DNA from: Demequina lignilytica
GTDB lineage: Bacteria; Actinomycetota; Actinomycetes; Actinomycetales; Demequinaceae
Length of the DNA stretch: 64,000 nucleotides
NCBI RefSeq assembly: GCF_030418305.1
Contig: NZ_JAUHPX010000004.1
Location: forward strand, 62,001 to 126,000
Reading direction: 5' to 3'
In this document: piece after piece, positions 1 to 9,029 of the stretch
How positions within the stretch are numbered: position 1 is the stretch's first letter
Layout: every line of letters begins with the position of its first letter
The notes under the pieces: model-generated
The model's database searches: none
Told to the model about the DNA's origin: nothing
Seen by the model: the letters and a program-made list of their open reading frames with translations, nothing else
Program-made: the position numbers and the translations under genes

Positions 1-268
1 CGGCGATCTCGGCCTCCAGCGCGGCCTTGAGGTCGCGGTTCTGGTCGTTGATCGGGCTGATGCCGCCGAAGTGGCGGTAGTGGTGCGCCACCTCCTCGAG
101 CCGCTCGTCGGGGATGCCCCGGCCGCGGGTGACGTTGCGCAGGTAGGGGATCACGTCCTCCTGGCCCTCGGGGCCGCCGAAGCCTGCGAGGAGGATCGCG
201 TCGTAGGTCGCGGCGGGCAGGGTGCGGGACGATGCGGCGAGCGGCGGCAGGGCGACGGCCTCGGTCAT
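1..268 (-). CDS. hemH: Ferrochelatase (coproporphyrin ferrochelatase), N-terminal part
   Basis: It inserts iron into coproporphyrin III in the actinobacterial haem route. Only the first 89 residues are in the window; the rest lies beyond base 1. After a short leader, the translation shows the family's opening: a phosphate-loop-like [10 protein letters not shown], then VTRGRGIP and the conserved FGGISPIN motif near residues 70-77. The ATG at 268 overlaps the hemQ stop by four bases, so the two are translationally coupled. One copy of the dispersed word ACGATGCG lies inside it near 229. In organisms with hemQ the substrate is coproporphyrin rather than protoporphyrin; that is family knowledge, not something seen here. 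Confidence 0.95.
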   Translation of the reverse strand, partial: MTEAVALPPLAASSRTLPAATYDAILLAGFGGPEGQEDVIPYLRNVTRGRGIPDERLEEVAHHYRHFGGISPINDQNRDLKAALEAEIA

Positions 269-939
269 GACGCGAGCACCTCCACGGCCTCGGCGGTGGT
301 GATGCGGCGACCGGTGTAGAAGGGCAGCTCCTCGCGCACGTGGCGCCGGGCCTCCGTGTAGCGGAGGTCGCGCATCATGTCGACCAGCTCGGTGACGTCG
401 TCGGCCTCCATCGGCAGCAGCCACTCGTAATCGCCCAGCGCGAAGGCGGCGACGGTGTTCGCGACGACCCCCGAGTACTTCGCGCCCGCGATGCCGTGCT
501 CGCGGAGCATGACGGAGCGCTCCTCCTCGGGGAGCAGGTACCACTCGTAGGACCGCACGAACGGGTAGACCGTCAGCCAGTCGCGTGCGCGCTCGCCGCG
601 CAGGAAGCCCGGCACGTGGCGCTTGTTGAACTCGGCGTCGCGGTGCACGCCCGCGGCGGACCACGTGAGCGTGGTCTCCGCGAGGAGCTCGGTGGCGCGC
701 AGCTCGCGCAGCGCGAGCTGCAGGTCCTCGAGGACCGGGCCGTGCAGCCACAGCATGACGGTGCCGTCCGCGCGCAGCCCGGAGACGTCGTAGATGCCGC
801 GCAGGACCACGTCGTGCTCGGCGAGCTCGGTGACCGCGGAGTCGAAGTGCTCGACCACGTCGGCGAGGTCCTCGTCGGGGGCGTGCAGCAGCCCGTCGAG
901 CACGGAGAACAGCGTGAAGCCGTGAGGGGAGTCGCTCAT
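265..939 (-). CDS. hemQ: Coproheme decarboxylase (chlorite-dismutase-like HemQ)
   Basis: This is the last enzyme of the coproporphyrin-dependent haem pathway, converting coproheme to haem b with peroxide. The 224-residue length fits the actinobacterial ChdC family. Visible signatures are [11 protein letters not shown] around residues 125-135, which carries the catalytic tyrosine, and the REHG segment that holds the proximal haem histidine. A second ATG at 948 would add MGR. I chose 939 because the GGGGGA upstream is then properly spaced. The reading frame stays open far upstream, but that extension only shadows hemG. It ends in an ATGA overlap with hemH, and the order hemE-hemG-hemQ-hemH matches pathway order. 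Confidence 0.93.
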   Translation of the reverse strand: MSDSPHGFTLFSVLDGLLHAPDEDLADVVEHFDSAVTELAEHDVVLRGIYDVSGLRADGTVMLWLHGPVLEDLQLALRELRATELLAETTLTWSAAGVHRDAEFNKRHVPGFLRGERARDWLTVYPFVRSYEWYLLPEEERSVMLREHGIAGAKYSGVVANTVAAFALGDYEWLLPMEADDVTELVDMMRDLRYTEARRHVREELPFYTGRRITTAEAVEVLAS

Positions 940-998
940 GCGACCCATCTTCCCCCGCCGTGCGCCCCGGGGCGAAATCTGCGCCCCGCTCCTCCTCT

Positions 999-1105
999 CC
1001 CCCGGACGCTCCGCACGGAATCCGCGGCGACACGCCGCGGCCGGCGCGCGCATCGTCCCGTGGGCGCGGCGTGTCGGGATCAGCTCCGTGCGGGCTGTCC
1101 GGGGG
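999..1105. repeat. Palindromic repeat family A, copy 1
   Basis: This is a nested inverted repeat of 107 bases. The outer arms are CCCCCGGAC (999-1007) and GTCCGGGGG (1097-1105). The middle arms are CCGCACGGA (1011-1019) and TCCGTGCGG (1085-1093). The inner arms are GACACGCCGCG (1029-1039) and CGCGGCGTGTC (1065-1075). The loop holds CGCATCGTCCC (1049-1059). All three arm pairs match perfectly. The right-hand part lies inside the last codons of hemG, so the element supplies the C-terminus of that protein. Related copies are near 10583, 19047 and 30666. Confidence 0.85.
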
Positions 1106-2387
1106 TGGGGCGCTGCTCCGCGCCGACGATCGCGGCGAGCCCGCTCAGCCCGGCCGCCGATCCGACCAGCTCGAGCCCCGGCAGCGGCGCCCTGTCGGGC
1201 ACCCGCGCGGGGGACGCGTCGTCCCACACCACCGTCCGGGACGCGCGGACCTGCGGCGGCGCGAGCGGCACGCCGAGCAGCCGCGCCGCATCGTCGACGG
1301 CGTGCGCGGCGACGTCCTCGTCCGGATCCGGCAGCGCGTAGGACAGGCGCACCACGTGCAGACCGTCGGCCGCCTCGCGCAGCCACCGCCACTTCGCGGT
1401 CGCGTGGGTGAGCGCCTTCGCGCGGGTCACGCCATCCGTCGCGAGCACCCCGGTGCCGCGCGGGGCGGCGTCGAGCGCGGGCGCGTCGAGCACCAGCGTC
1501 ACGAGCGCGACCCGGCGGGCCGCAGCCTCGGGTGCGGTGTCGAGCGCGGGGACCAGGCGCCCCGCCACGGCAGCGGTGGTGGCGAGGACCAGCGTGTCCG
1601 CGGTCATGGTGCCGCCGCCGGCGCGCACGTGCCACGCGCCGTCCGCGCGCACGACCGACTCCGCCTCGGTGCCGCCGAGCAGGCGGACGCCGTCGGCGAG
1701 CGCCGCGTCCGCGAGCGCCTGCGCGATGCGCCAGATGCCGCCTCGCACGCCGAGCACGGCCGACCCGGCGGGCGCGAGGGCACGCCGGCGCTCCGCCAGC
1801 GCGGTGAGGCTGCCCGCGGCCCGCAGCTGAGCAGGCAGGGTCGGGTCGATCGCCGCCAACGGCAGCTCGTCGAGCGGGCGCGAGTACACGCCCTGCAGCA
1901 CCGGCGCCACGAGCATCCGCGCGACCCGCTCTCCCAGCCGCGATCGCACCAGCGACCCGACGGTCGCATCGTCGGCGACATCGCCGAGCGGACGTCCACG
2001 CTCGAGGGCGGCGTCGACCGCGGCCGCCCAGCCGATGACCCGCCGCACGTCGGGCTGCAGGGGGCGCGTGGGGATGCCGAGCCAGCCGGTGATGGGGAGC
2101 GCGTACGCACGGTCGGGGCTCACCACCCACGCAGGCCGGCGGGTCGGGGCGACCAGGTCGCCGCCGAGCCCGAGACCGCGCGCCAGGTCCGCGACCGCGG
2201 CGCTGCGCGTGGCGAAGGACTCGGCGCCGGCGTCCAGCAGCAGCCCGTGGACCTCGTGCGCGCTGACGCGGCCGCCCCAGCGATCCGCAGCCTCGAGCAC
2301 CGTCACCTCCGCCCCGTCGCGCGCGTGGCGGCGCGCGGCCAGCAGACCGGCGACGCCGCCGCCGACGACGATCACGCGTGCCGACAT
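1080..2387 (-). CDS. hemG: Coproporphyrinogen III oxidase, oxygen-dependent FAD type (HemY/CgoX family)
   Basis: This 435-residue flavoprotein oxidises coproporphyrinogen III to coproporphyrin III; the family is also annotated as protoporphyrinogen oxidase. The dinucleotide-binding GGGVAGL motif is at residues 9-15, followed by the [10 protein letters not shown] segment typical of amine-oxidase-like flavoproteins. Near the C-terminus, [10 protein letters not shown] is the second FAD contact. The ATG at 2387 follows the hemE stop by one base. With hemQ next door, the coproporphyrin route is the likely context. The last few residues (about TPGQPARS) are encoded by the right arm of a palindromic repeat, so the true ancestral C-terminus may have been different. 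Confidence 0.92.
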   Translation of the reverse strand: MSARVIVVGGGVAGLLAARRHARDGAEVTVLEAADRWGGRVSAHEVHGLLLDAGAESFATRSAAVADLARGLGLGGDLVAPTRRPAWVVSPDRAYALPITGWLGIPTRPLQPDVRRVIGWAAAVDAALERGRPLGDVADDATVGSLVRSRLGERVARMLVAPVLQGVYSRPLDELPLAAIDPTLPAQLRAAGSLTALAERRRALAPAGSAVLGVRGGIWRIAQALADAALADGVRLLGGTEAESVVRADGAWHVRAGGGTMTADTLVLATTAAVAGRLVPALDTAPEAAARRVALVTLVLDAPALDAAPRGTGVLATDGVTRAKALTHATAKWRWLREAADGLHVVRLSYALPDPDEDVAAHAVDDAARLLGVPLAPPQVRASRTVVWDDASPARVPDRAPLPGLELVGSAAGLSGLAAIVGAEQRPTPGQPARS

Positions 2388-2388
2388 G

Positions 2389-3501
2389 TCAGCCGCGCTC
2401 GTGGACCAGGTCGACCACGCGCTGCAGCTGGTCGGGATCCGTCTCGGGCGGCACTCCATGGCCGAGGTTCACCACGTGGCCCGGGGCCTCCGCTCCGCGC
2501 GCGAGCACGTCGAGCACGTGGCTCGCGAGCACGTCCGCGGGGGCGTCGAGGCGCGCGGGGTCGACATTGCCCTGGAGCGGGTAGGCCCCGCCGAGCAGGC
2601 GGGACGCCGCGTCGAGCGGCAGCCGGTAGTCGACGCCCATGACCGTCGCGCCCGCCTGAGCCATCGGGGCGAGCAGGTGCGAGCCGTGGGCGGCGAAGTG
2701 GATGCGCGGCACCGGCAGGTCGGCGACCGCGTAGAGGGCGGCGGCGGAGAAGGGCAGGCACGACTCCTCGTAGTCGGACGCCGCCAGCGAACCGGCCCAC
2801 GAGTCGAACAGCTGGACCGCGGAGGCACCGGCGAGCACCTGCGCGCGGAGGAACAGTCCGGCGGCTCGGGAGGTCCACGCGCTCAGCGCGGCCCAGACGT
2901 CGGGCGCCGCGAGCATGAGCCGTCGCGCGCCCAGGTGGTCGCGCGACGGGCGGCCGTCGACCATGTAGGCGGCCAGGGTGAAGGGAGCGCCGGCGAAGCC
3001 GATGAGCGGGGTCTCCCCGAGCTGCGCCGTGGTGAGGCGGACGGTCTCGCGGATCACGTCGAGCGCCGTGTCGAAGGCGCCCCTGTCGCCCGGCTCTCCC
3101 AGCTGGGGCAGCGCCTCGACGTCGTCCATGGTGCGGATCGGCCGCTCGAACACCGGTCCCACCCCGGGGGCGATGTCGACGCCGACCCCGGCGAGGCGCA
3201 TCGGCACCACGATGTCGGAGAAGAAGATCGCCGCGTCGACGCCGTAGCGGCGGACGGGCTGCAGCGTGATCTCGGTCGCCAGCTCGGGCGTGAGGCAGGA
3301 CTCCAGCATGGTGGTGCCGCGGCGGGCCTCGCGGTACTCCGGCAGCGACCGGCCCGCCTGCCGCATGAACCAGACGGGACGATGCGCGGGCTGCTCTCCG
3401 CGCAGCGCGGCGAGCAGCGGCGCGTCAGCGACGCGCCCGTCGGCGAGGGGATGGTCCGGGGCGAGCAGGCTGGGGTCGGGGGTCGCGGACGACGGATGCA
3501 T
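2389..3501 (-). CDS. hemE: Uroporphyrinogen decarboxylase
   Basis: It removes four carboxyl groups from uroporphyrinogen III to give coproporphyrinogen III in the cytoplasm. The protein is 370 residues long, close to the family norm. The signature RPVWFMRQAGR lies near residues 42-52 and FFSDIVVPMRLAG near residue 90, with the substrate-binding aspartate. GFAGAPFTLAAYM near residue 150 is also typical. The start is ATG at 3501. A CAGAAT box lies 7 bases upstream, which suggests a leaderless transcript. It is the first gene of the minus-strand haem operon and is divergent from hemA across only 44 bases. Confidence 0.95.
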   Translation of the reverse strand: MHPSSATPDPSLLAPDHPLADGRVADAPLLAALRGEQPAHRPVWFMRQAGRSLPEYREARRGTTMLESCLTPELATEITLQPVRRYGVDAAIFFSDIVVPMRLAGVGVDIAPGVGPVFERPIRTMDDVEALPQLGEPGDRGAFDTALDVIRETVRLTTAQLGETPLIGFAGAPFTLAAYMVDGRPSRDHLGARRLMLAAPDVWAALSAWTSRAAGLFLRAQVLAGASAVQLFDSWAGSLAASDYEESCLPFSAAALYAVADLPVPRIHFAAHGSHLLAPMAQAGATVMGVDYRLPLDAASRLLGGAYPLQGNVDPARLDAPADVLASHVLDVLARGAEAPGHVVNLGHGVPPETDPDQLQRVVDLVHERG

Positions 3502-3545
3502 GAGGACGATTCTGCCCTGCCGGGGTCCCGTGTCAGAATTGTGCG
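3502..3545. promoter_or_regulatory. Divergent leaderless promoters of hemE and hemA
   Basis: The 44 bases between the two start codons hold a CAGAAT hexamer for each direction. On plus, CAGAAT (3534-3539) ends 6 bases before the hemA GTG. On minus, its mirror image (3509-3514) ends 7 bases before the hemE ATG. A CTGACA on minus (3536-3531) lies 16 bases upstream of the hemE box and could be its -35. Neither gene has room for a conventional Shine-Dalgarno sequence, so both transcripts probably begin at the start codon. Confidence 0.6.
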
Positions 3546-4871
3546 GTGCCTCTCCTGTCCCTGGTGGCCAGCCACCGCAACCGCGACCTCGCGATCCTCG
3601 AGCAGCTGCAGGTCGGCGCCGACCGCCTCGCGGCCGAGCTCGTGGACCGTCATGGCGCGGTGACGGGTGCCGTGGTGCTGCCGACATGCAACCGCTTCGA
3701 GGTCTACGTCGAGGCGGAGGACCTGGAGACCGCGCGGCACCAGGTGGTCGAGGCGATCGCCGAGCTGAGCCAGCTCGACCCCCGCTCGGTCGAGGACTCG
3801 CTGATGCCGTTCGAGGGCGACGATGCGGTCCAGCACCTGCTGTCCGTGACCTCCGGCCTCGAGTCGATGGTGGTGGGCGAGCGCGAGATCTCCGGCCAGG
3901 TCCGGCGCGCGCACCTCGACTCGCAGCGCCGGCACCACATCACCCCGCGGCTCGACCGGCTGTTCCAGTCGGCGCTGAGGACGTCGCGCGTGGTCGCCTC
4001 GTCGACCGGCCTGGGCACCTCGGGCCGCTCCGTCGTGTCCGTCGCCTTCGACCTCGCCTCCGACACGGTCGAGTGGGAGGACGCCCGCGTGCTGCTGATC
4101 GGCACCGGGGCGCTCGCCGAGACGGCGGTCGGCGTGCTGAACGGCCGCGGCGCCCGGATCTTCGGCGTCTACTCGCCGTCGGGCCGGTCCCTCGAGTTCT
4201 CCGTCCGCCACGGCATGGACGCGATCACGGCGGCCGGCCTGGAGATGGCGATCCGAGAGGCCGATGTGGTGGTGACGTGCTCAGGCGGGGAGTCGGTGGT
4301 GGTGACCTCGCCGCTGGTCGCCGCCGCGCGGCACGGCATCGACCACCCGCTGACGATCGTGGACCTCGCGCTCCATCGCGACGTCGCCCCCGGCGTGGCC
4401 GGCCTGCGCGGCGTCACCGTGATCGGTCTCGACCAGGTGGGCGAGCACGCCCCCGGCGAGTCCGTGGGCGCGATCGAGGCCGCGCGATCCATCGTGGCGC
4501 ACGCCGTCGCACGCTTCGGGGACGGCGAGACGGCCCGCTCCCTCGACCCCGCCGTGGTGGCGCTCCGCGAGCATGTGTTCGGGCTCCTCGAGCGGGAGAT
4601 CGCGCGGATCCGACCGGCGTCCGGCGCCTCGCCCGAGGCGATCGCGCGCGCCGACGAGACGGAGCAGGCGCTGCGTCGCTTCGCCAAGACCCTCCTCCAC
4701 ACCCCGACGGTGCGGGCGCGCGAGCACGCGCAGGCGGGCGAGTCGTCGATCTACCTCGATGCGATCCGCGCCCTGTACGGCATCGACGTGGCGGTGCCGG
4801 ACGACGCGTGCCCGGCTCCGGCGATCGACGCGGACGGCGCATCGTCGACCACCTCGACGGACGCCATTTAG
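3546..4871 (+). CDS. hemA: Glutamyl-tRNA reductase
   Basis: This is the first committed step of the C5 pathway, reducing glutamyl-tRNA to glutamate-1-semialdehyde with NADPH. In this 441-residue protein the catalytic cysteine is in LPTCNR (Cys48). The conserved GLESMVVGEREISGQV lies near residue 105, the NAD(P)-binding segment VLLIGTGALAE near residue 180, and the C-terminal dimerisation helices follow. The start is GTG at 3546, fixed by the SLVASHRNRD opening and the CAGAAT box just upstream. The gene stands alone on plus, divergent from the downstream haem genes, which allows separate control of pathway entry. Confidence 0.95.
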   Translation: MPLLSLVASHRNRDLAILEQLQVGADRLAAELVDRHGAVTGAVVLPTCNRFEVYVEAEDLETARHQVVEAIAELSQLDPRSVEDSLMPFEGDDAVQHLLSVTSGLESMVVGEREISGQVRRAHLDSQRRHHITPRLDRLFQSALRTSRVVASSTGLGTSGRSVVSVAFDLASDTVEWEDARVLLIGTGALAETAVGVLNGRGARIFGVYSPSGRSLEFSVRHGMDAITAAGLEMAIREADVVVTCSGGESVVVTSPLVAAARHGIDHPLTIVDLALHRDVAPGVAGLRGVTVIGLDQVGEHAPGESVGAIEAARSIVAHAVARFGDGETARSLDPAVVALREHVFGLLEREIARIRPASGASPEAIARADETEQALRRFAKTLLHTPTVRAREHAQAGESSIYLDAIRALYGIDVAVPDDACPAPAIDADGASSTTSTDAI

Positions 4872-4907
4872 CCAACGTCCGCGTTGCTTTAATCGCTCGC
4901 GATGGGC

Positions 4908-4926
4908 TAGGTTAGGCAAACCTTCC
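4908..4926. promoter_or_regulatory. DtxR/IdeR iron box
   Basis: TAGGTTAGGCAAACCTTCC closely matches the 19-base DtxR/IdeR operator consensus, TTAGGTTAGCCTAACCTAA. It has a good left half and a recognisable right half. It lies about 40 bases before the first permease gene of the siderophore importer and after hemA, so it should repress the importer when Fe(II) is plentiful. Confidence 0.85.
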
Positions 4927-4966
4927 CTGAAGCACGATGTCCGTGCGCCCCGTCCCGAGGAGTCGA

Positions 4967-5962
4967 ATGCGCACGCGCGCCCTTGTCACGCTCGCCGCCG
5001 CCGCGGTGCTGCTCGTGGCCGTCGCGTTGTCGCTGGCGATCGGCTCGCGCAGCATCGACCTCGGCACGGTGTGGGAGGCGATCGTCCGGTACGACCCGAC
5101 CGATCCCCTGCAGCAGATCGTGCGGGAGCTCCGTGCGTCGCGCACCGTGATCGGGCTGCTCGCGGGCGCCGCGCTCGGCGTGGCGGGCGCGCTCATGCAG
5201 GCGCTCACGCGCAACCCCTTCGCCGACCCCGGGCTGCTCGGGATCAACGCCGGCGCGTCGCTCGCAGTGGTGCTCGGCCTCTCGACGGGTCTCGCCACGG
5301 GCTTCGCCGCCCAGGTCCCGCTGGCGTTCATCGGCGCGGGGCTCGCCGCCGTGATCGTCTACGCGATCGGCGCGCGAGGCGCGGCCGCCGGCGCACCCGT
5401 GCGGCTCGCCCTCGCAGGCGTCGCGCTCACCGCCCTCATCTCCTCGGTCACCTACGCCGTCCTCATGGTCGACGACGCGACGCTCGACCAGTTCCGGCTC
5501 TGGGTCGCCGGCTCGCTCACGGGCCGACAGGCGGACGACGTCGCCGCGCTCGTCCCGGTGGTCCTGGTCGCGATCGCGGCGGCGCTGGTCGCCTCGCGCC
5601 AGCTCGAGGCGGTGGCGCTCGGCGAGGACACCGCCCGTTCGCTCGGCGTGCGCATCGGCGGGGTCCGGACGGTCGTCATCGTGCTCGTCACGCTGCTCGC
5701 GGCCGCCGCGACCGCCGCGGCGGGACCGATCGTCTTCGTCGGCCTCGCCGTGCCCCACCTGGCCCGCGCGCTGGTGGGCGCATCCCTCCCGTGGCTCGTG
5801 ATCGTGAGCGCGCTCGGTGGCGCGGCGCTGATGCTCGTCTGCGACGTGGTCGGGCGGGTGATCGCGCCTCCGGGCGAGATCGGCGTCGGCATCACCACCG
5901 CCTTCATCGGCGGCATCATCTTCGCGCTCATGGCGCGACGCATGAAGGTGGTGGAGCTGTGA
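4967..5962 (+). CDS. Iron-siderophore ABC transporter permease (FecCD family), first subunit
   Basis: This is a FecCD-type inner-membrane permease of 331 residues with about nine hydrophobic segments. It carries the family signature GVAGALMQALTRNPFADPGLLGINAGAS in the first third, and the EAVALGEDTARSLG segment that contacts the ATPase. The ATG at 4967 is preceded by GAGGAG. An upstream ATG at 4937 would sit close to the iron box without a ribosome site. It overlaps the next permease by GTGA. With the partner permease, ATPase and lipoprotein it makes a complete Fe(III)-siderophore importer. The actual ligand cannot be told from sequence. Confidence 0.93.
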   Translation: MRTRALVTLAAAAVLLVAVALSLAIGSRSIDLGTVWEAIVRYDPTDPLQQIVRELRASRTVIGLLAGAALGVAGALMQALTRNPFADPGLLGINAGASLAVVLGLSTGLATGFAAQVPLAFIGAGLAAVIVYAIGARGAAAGAPVRLALAGVALTALISSVTYAVLMVDDATLDQFRLWVAGSLTGRQADDVAALVPVVLVAIAAALVASRQLEAVALGEDTARSLGVRIGGVRTVVIVLVTLLAAAATAAAGPIVFVGLAVPHLARALVGASLPWLVIVSALGGAALMLVCDVVGRVIAPPGEIGVGITTAFIGGIIFALMARRMKVVEL

Positions 5963-6993
5963 GGATCCTGCGCCTCGGGCCCCTGGGCATCACCACGCAC
6001 CGCCGGACCTTCGCGGTCGGGCTGGCGCTCCTCGCCCTCCTGGCCGCGCTGCTGCTGTTCGCGCTGTCCGCGGGCAAGGCCGACATCGGCGTCCTGGACT
6101 CCCTCCGCGCCGCGGTCGGCATCCCCGTCGGGGCACCGGCGGACTTCATCGTCGGTCAGGTCCGCGCGCCGCGCGCCCTCACCGCGGTGCTGGTCGGGGC
6201 CATGCTGGGGCTCTCGGGCGCCATCCTGCAGTCGCTCACGCGCAACCCGCTCGCATCCCCCGACTTCATCGGCATCAGCATGGGCGCCGGCACGGGCGCG
6301 GTGCTCACCATCTGGCTCGTCACCGCATCGTCCCTCTGGGTCACCGCCGCCGCGGCGGCCGCCGGGGCGCTCGCGACGGCCGCGCTGATCCTCGCGCTGT
6401 CGTGGAGGCGCCGGGGCATCGTCCCCCTCCGACTGATCCTCGCGGGCATCGCCGTCGGGTTCGTCGCCCAGGCGACCACCCAGTACCTGCTCACGCGCAT
6501 GGACGTGCACGACGCGGGGAACGCCCTCGCCTGGCTCGTCGGCACCACCACGGGCCGCACCTGGACGCACGTCACCGTCGCCGCGATCGTGATGGCCGTG
6601 CTGGCGCCGATCGTGCTGTGGAACGCCCGCGCGCTGCGGACCATGGAGATGGGCGAGGACACCGCGCGGGGGCTCGGCATCGCCGTCGGGCCGGCCCGCG
6701 CCACCCTCGCCGTGTGCTCGGTGCTGCTCGCCGCCGGCGCCGTCGCCGTGACGGGCCCGGTCGGGTTCATCGCCCTGGTGGCGCCCGCGCTCGCGCTGCG
6801 CGTCACCCGCAACGCCGGGGCCACGCTCATCCCGTCCGCCCTCATGGGCGCCACCCTGCTGCTCGCCGCCGACCAGCTCGCGCAGCAGATGCCCGCCACC
6901 CTGCAGTTCCCCGTCGGCATCTTCACCGCCGTCGTGGGGGCGCCGTACCTGCTCTGGCTGGTCTGGCGCGCATCCCGAGGAGGTCCCGCATGA
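5959..6993 (+). CDS. Iron-siderophore ABC transporter permease (FecCD family), second subunit
   Basis: This second FecCD permease of 344 residues pairs with the preceding one to form the transmembrane heterodimer. It shows GAMLGLSGAILQSLTRNPLASPDF near residue 75, the MEMGEDTARGLG ATPase-contact loop, and GPVGFIALVAPALA near the C-terminal third. The start is GTG, overlapping the previous stop, and its own stop overlaps the ATPase start as ATGA. Both overlaps argue for coupled translation of stoichiometric subunits. The long open frame upstream of 5959 is a shadow of the first permease. Confidence 0.93.
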   Translation: MRILRLGPLGITTHRRTFAVGLALLALLAALLLFALSAGKADIGVLDSLRAAVGIPVGAPADFIVGQVRAPRALTAVLVGAMLGLSGAILQSLTRNPLASPDFIGISMGAGTGAVLTIWLVTASSLWVTAAAAAAGALATAALILALSWRRRGIVPLRLILAGIAVGFVAQATTQYLLTRMDVHDAGNALAWLVGTTTGRTWTHVTVAAIVMAVLAPIVLWNARALRTMEMGEDTARGLGIAVGPARATLAVCSVLLAAGAVAVTGPVGFIALVAPALALRVTRNAGATLIPSALMGATLLLAADQLAQQMPATLQFPVGIFTAVVGAPYLLWLVWRASRGGPA

Positions 6994-7814
6994 CCAGACT
7001 GGAGACCCGCGGCGCGGTCATCGGCTACGGCGGCGCGCCCATCGTGCGCGGCGTGGACGTGGCCGTGCCCGACGGGCAGATCACCGCGATCGTCGGACCC
7101 AACGGCTGCGGCAAGTCGACCCTGCTCCGGGCCCTGGTCCGGCTGCTCGAGCCGAGCGAGGGCACGGTGCTGCTGGACGGCGACGACATCCACCGCATCC
7201 CGACGCGCGAGGTGGCGCGCCGCGTCGGCCTGCTCCCCCAAGCGCCCATCGCGCCCGCCGGGATCACGGTCAAGGAGCTCGTGGCGCGCGGACGGACGCC
7301 GCATCAGAAGGTGCTCCGGCCGTGGAGCGCCGCCGACGAGACCGCGGTGATGTCCGCGCTCCACTCGACCGCGCTCACCGAGATCCAGGACGCCGTGGTC
7401 GACGAGCTCTCGGGAGGCCAGCGGCAGCGCGCCTGGATCGCGATGGCGCTCGCGCAGGACACGCCGCTGATGCTGCTCGACGAGCCCACCACCTACCTGG
7501 ACATCGCCCACCAGTTCGACGTGCTCGACCTGCTCCACCGCCTCAACAACCGGCAGCAGCGCACCATCGTCATGGTGGTGCACGACCTTCACCAGGCCGC
7601 GCGGTACGCCCACCACGTGATCGCGATGCACGACGGCGAGGTCGCCGCGTCCGGCGCGCCCGCCGAGGTGTTCACCGAGGACCTGATCCGGCGCGTCTTC
7701 TCCCTCGAGGCGCGCGTGCTTCCCGACCCCGTCACCGGCACGCCCCTGGTGGTGCCGGCGCACGGGCCCGGCGGGGCGCGCGACCACGGCCCCGACCCGC
7801 GACCCACCCCCTGA
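6990..7814 (+). CDS. Iron-siderophore ABC transporter ATP-binding protein (FepC/FhuC type)
   Basis: The 274-residue ATPase has all ABC motifs in order: Walker A GPNGCGKST near residue 35, the Q-loop glutamine in LLPQAP, the signature LSGGQRQR near residue 137, Walker B LMLLDEPTTYLD and the switch histidine in VVHDLHQAARY. The DEPTTYLDIAHQ wording is characteristic of the siderophore/haem/B12 ATPase subfamily. The C-terminal 25 residues are Pro/Gly-rich and probably disordered. It lies between the permeases and the lipoprotein of the same operon. Confidence 0.95.
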   Translation: MTRLETRGAVIGYGGAPIVRGVDVAVPDGQITAIVGPNGCGKSTLLRALVRLLEPSEGTVLLDGDDIHRIPTREVARRVGLLPQAPIAPAGITVKELVARGRTPHQKVLRPWSAADETAVMSALHSTALTEIQDAVVDELSGGQRQRAWIAMALAQDTPLMLLDEPTTYLDIAHQFDVLDLLHRLNNRQQRTIVMVVHDLHQAARYAHHVIAMHDGEVAASGAPAEVFTEDLIRRVFSLEARVLPDPVTGTPLVVPAHGPGGARDHGPDPRPTP

Positions 7815-7864
7815 CGTCCCTTCACCCCAGCCGTCCAGGCACCGTTCCCCAGGAAAGGAAACCC

Positions 7865-8947
7865 ATGATCACCTCCACCCAGCGCCGCGCCGCGGCGATC
7901 GGGATGGCCGCGGTCGCCGCGCTCGTCCTCGCCGCCTGCTCGTCGGGCACCACCGACGCCGAGGCGACCGAGAGCGCCTCCCCGGCGGAGACCGCCACCG
8001 AGGCCGCCGCCTTCCCGGTGACCCTCGACACCGTGATGGGCGAGGTCACCATCGACTCCGAGCCGCAGCGCGTCGTCACGCTCGGCTCCCACGAGCACGA
8101 GTACCTCTACGCGCTCGGCGTGGCCCCCGTCGCGGTGCCCGAGTCGTGGCAGGACTACGAGCTCGGCACCGGCCCGTGGGCCGTGGCCGACATGGAGGCC
8201 GCGGGCGCAACCCCAGAGACCTTCGTGCCCGGCTCCGGCACCTACGACGCGGAGCTCATCGCGTCCTTCGAGCCCGACCTGATCGTCGCGACCTACCCCA
8301 ACCACACCATGACCCAGGAGGAGTACGACCTGCTGTCCGGCATCGCCCCCGTGGTGACCCGTCCCGCGACCGGCTCCGATGGCGTGGAGACCGTCGAGTG
8401 GGGCGTCTCGCTCGCGGACGAGCTGACCCTGCTGGCCGCCGCCACCGGCACCTCCGACACGGCCATCGAGATCCTCGCGGACATCGACGCCGAGTTCGCC
8501 GCCGTGCGCGAGGCGCACCCCGAGTGGGAGGGCCTCACCTCCCAGGTCGGCGGCTTCTACGAGGGCCAGGCCTTCGTGTACGCCGCCACCGACACCCGCA
8601 ACCAGTTCCTCGCGAGCGTGGGCCTCGACGTCACCGCCGTCGAGGGCACCGACGCCGCGTGGCTGCAGATCAGCGCCGAGCAGCTCGACACCGTGCTCGG
8701 CGACCTCGACTCCGTGGTCTGGCAGGTCGCGACCACGCCGGAGGCCAAGGACTCCCTCGAGGCGCTGCCGCTGTTCGCGTCGCTCAACTCGACGACCACC
8801 GGCGGCAACGTCTGGCTGACGGACACCGTGCTGGAGGGCGCGTTCTTCGCGAACTCGCCGTCCTCGATCGCCTACACGATCGAGCACATGGTGCCGCTGC
8901 TCGAGGCCGCCCTCGACGGCGACCCGGCCACCGAGGCCGCCGCCTGA
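7865..8947 (+). CDS. Iron-siderophore ABC transporter substrate-binding lipoprotein
   Basis: The 360-residue product opens with a lipoprotein signal peptide: basic start, hydrophobic stretch and lipobox LAAC near residue 25. A Ser/Thr/Glu linker follows. The mature part is a FepB/FhuD-like periplasmic-binding fold: TLGSHEHEYLYALGV early, FEPDLIVATYP at the lobe boundary, and C-terminal NVWLTDTVLEGAFFANSP. AGGAAAGGAAA precedes the ATG. A 50-base gap separates it from the ATPase. It is the last gene of the operon; a strong hairpin follows. Confidence 0.93.
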   Translation: MITSTQRRAAAIGMAAVAALVLAACSSGTTDAEATESASPAETATEAAAFPVTLDTVMGEVTIDSEPQRVVTLGSHEHEYLYALGVAPVAVPESWQDYELGTGPWAVADMEAAGATPETFVPGSGTYDAELIASFEPDLIVATYPNHTMTQEEYDLLSGIAPVVTRPATGSDGVETVEWGVSLADELTLLAAATGTSDTAIEILADIDAEFAAVREAHPEWEGLTSQVGGFYEGQAFVYAATDTRNQFLASVGLDVTAVEGTDAAWLQISAEQLDTVLGDLDSVVWQVATTPEAKDSLEALPLFASLNSTTTGGNVWLTDTVLEGAFFANSPSSIAYTIEHMVPLLEAALDGDPATEAAA

Positions 8948-8964
8948 CCCACGCCGCACGCAGC

Positions 8965-9001
8965 GAGGCCCCGCTCCCCTCTCGTGAGGGGGCGGGGCCT
9001 C
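8965..9001. terminator. Bidirectional terminator between siderophore operon and phoH gene
   Basis: GAGGCCCCGC (8965-8974) pairs perfectly with GCGGGGCCTC (8992-9001), and additional CCCCTC/GAGGGG pairing closes the loop. It lies between converging genes. A copy of GGGACGATGCGGG follows at 9012-9024. Confidence 0.85.
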
Positions 9002-9029
9002 GTCGCGTGTCGGGACGATGCGGGCCGGG

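Noticed and set aside
265-2130. hemQ as a long fusion protein of about 620 residues
   Set aside because: The N-terminal 400 residues are low-complexity Arg/Ala sequence antiparallel to the coding logic of hemG; HemQ homology begins at 939.
4937-4966. Earlier ATG for the first siderophore permease
   Set aside because: It lies close behind the iron box without a ribosome site, while ATG 4967 has GAGGAG upstream and begins at the usual basic-hydrophobic N-terminus.
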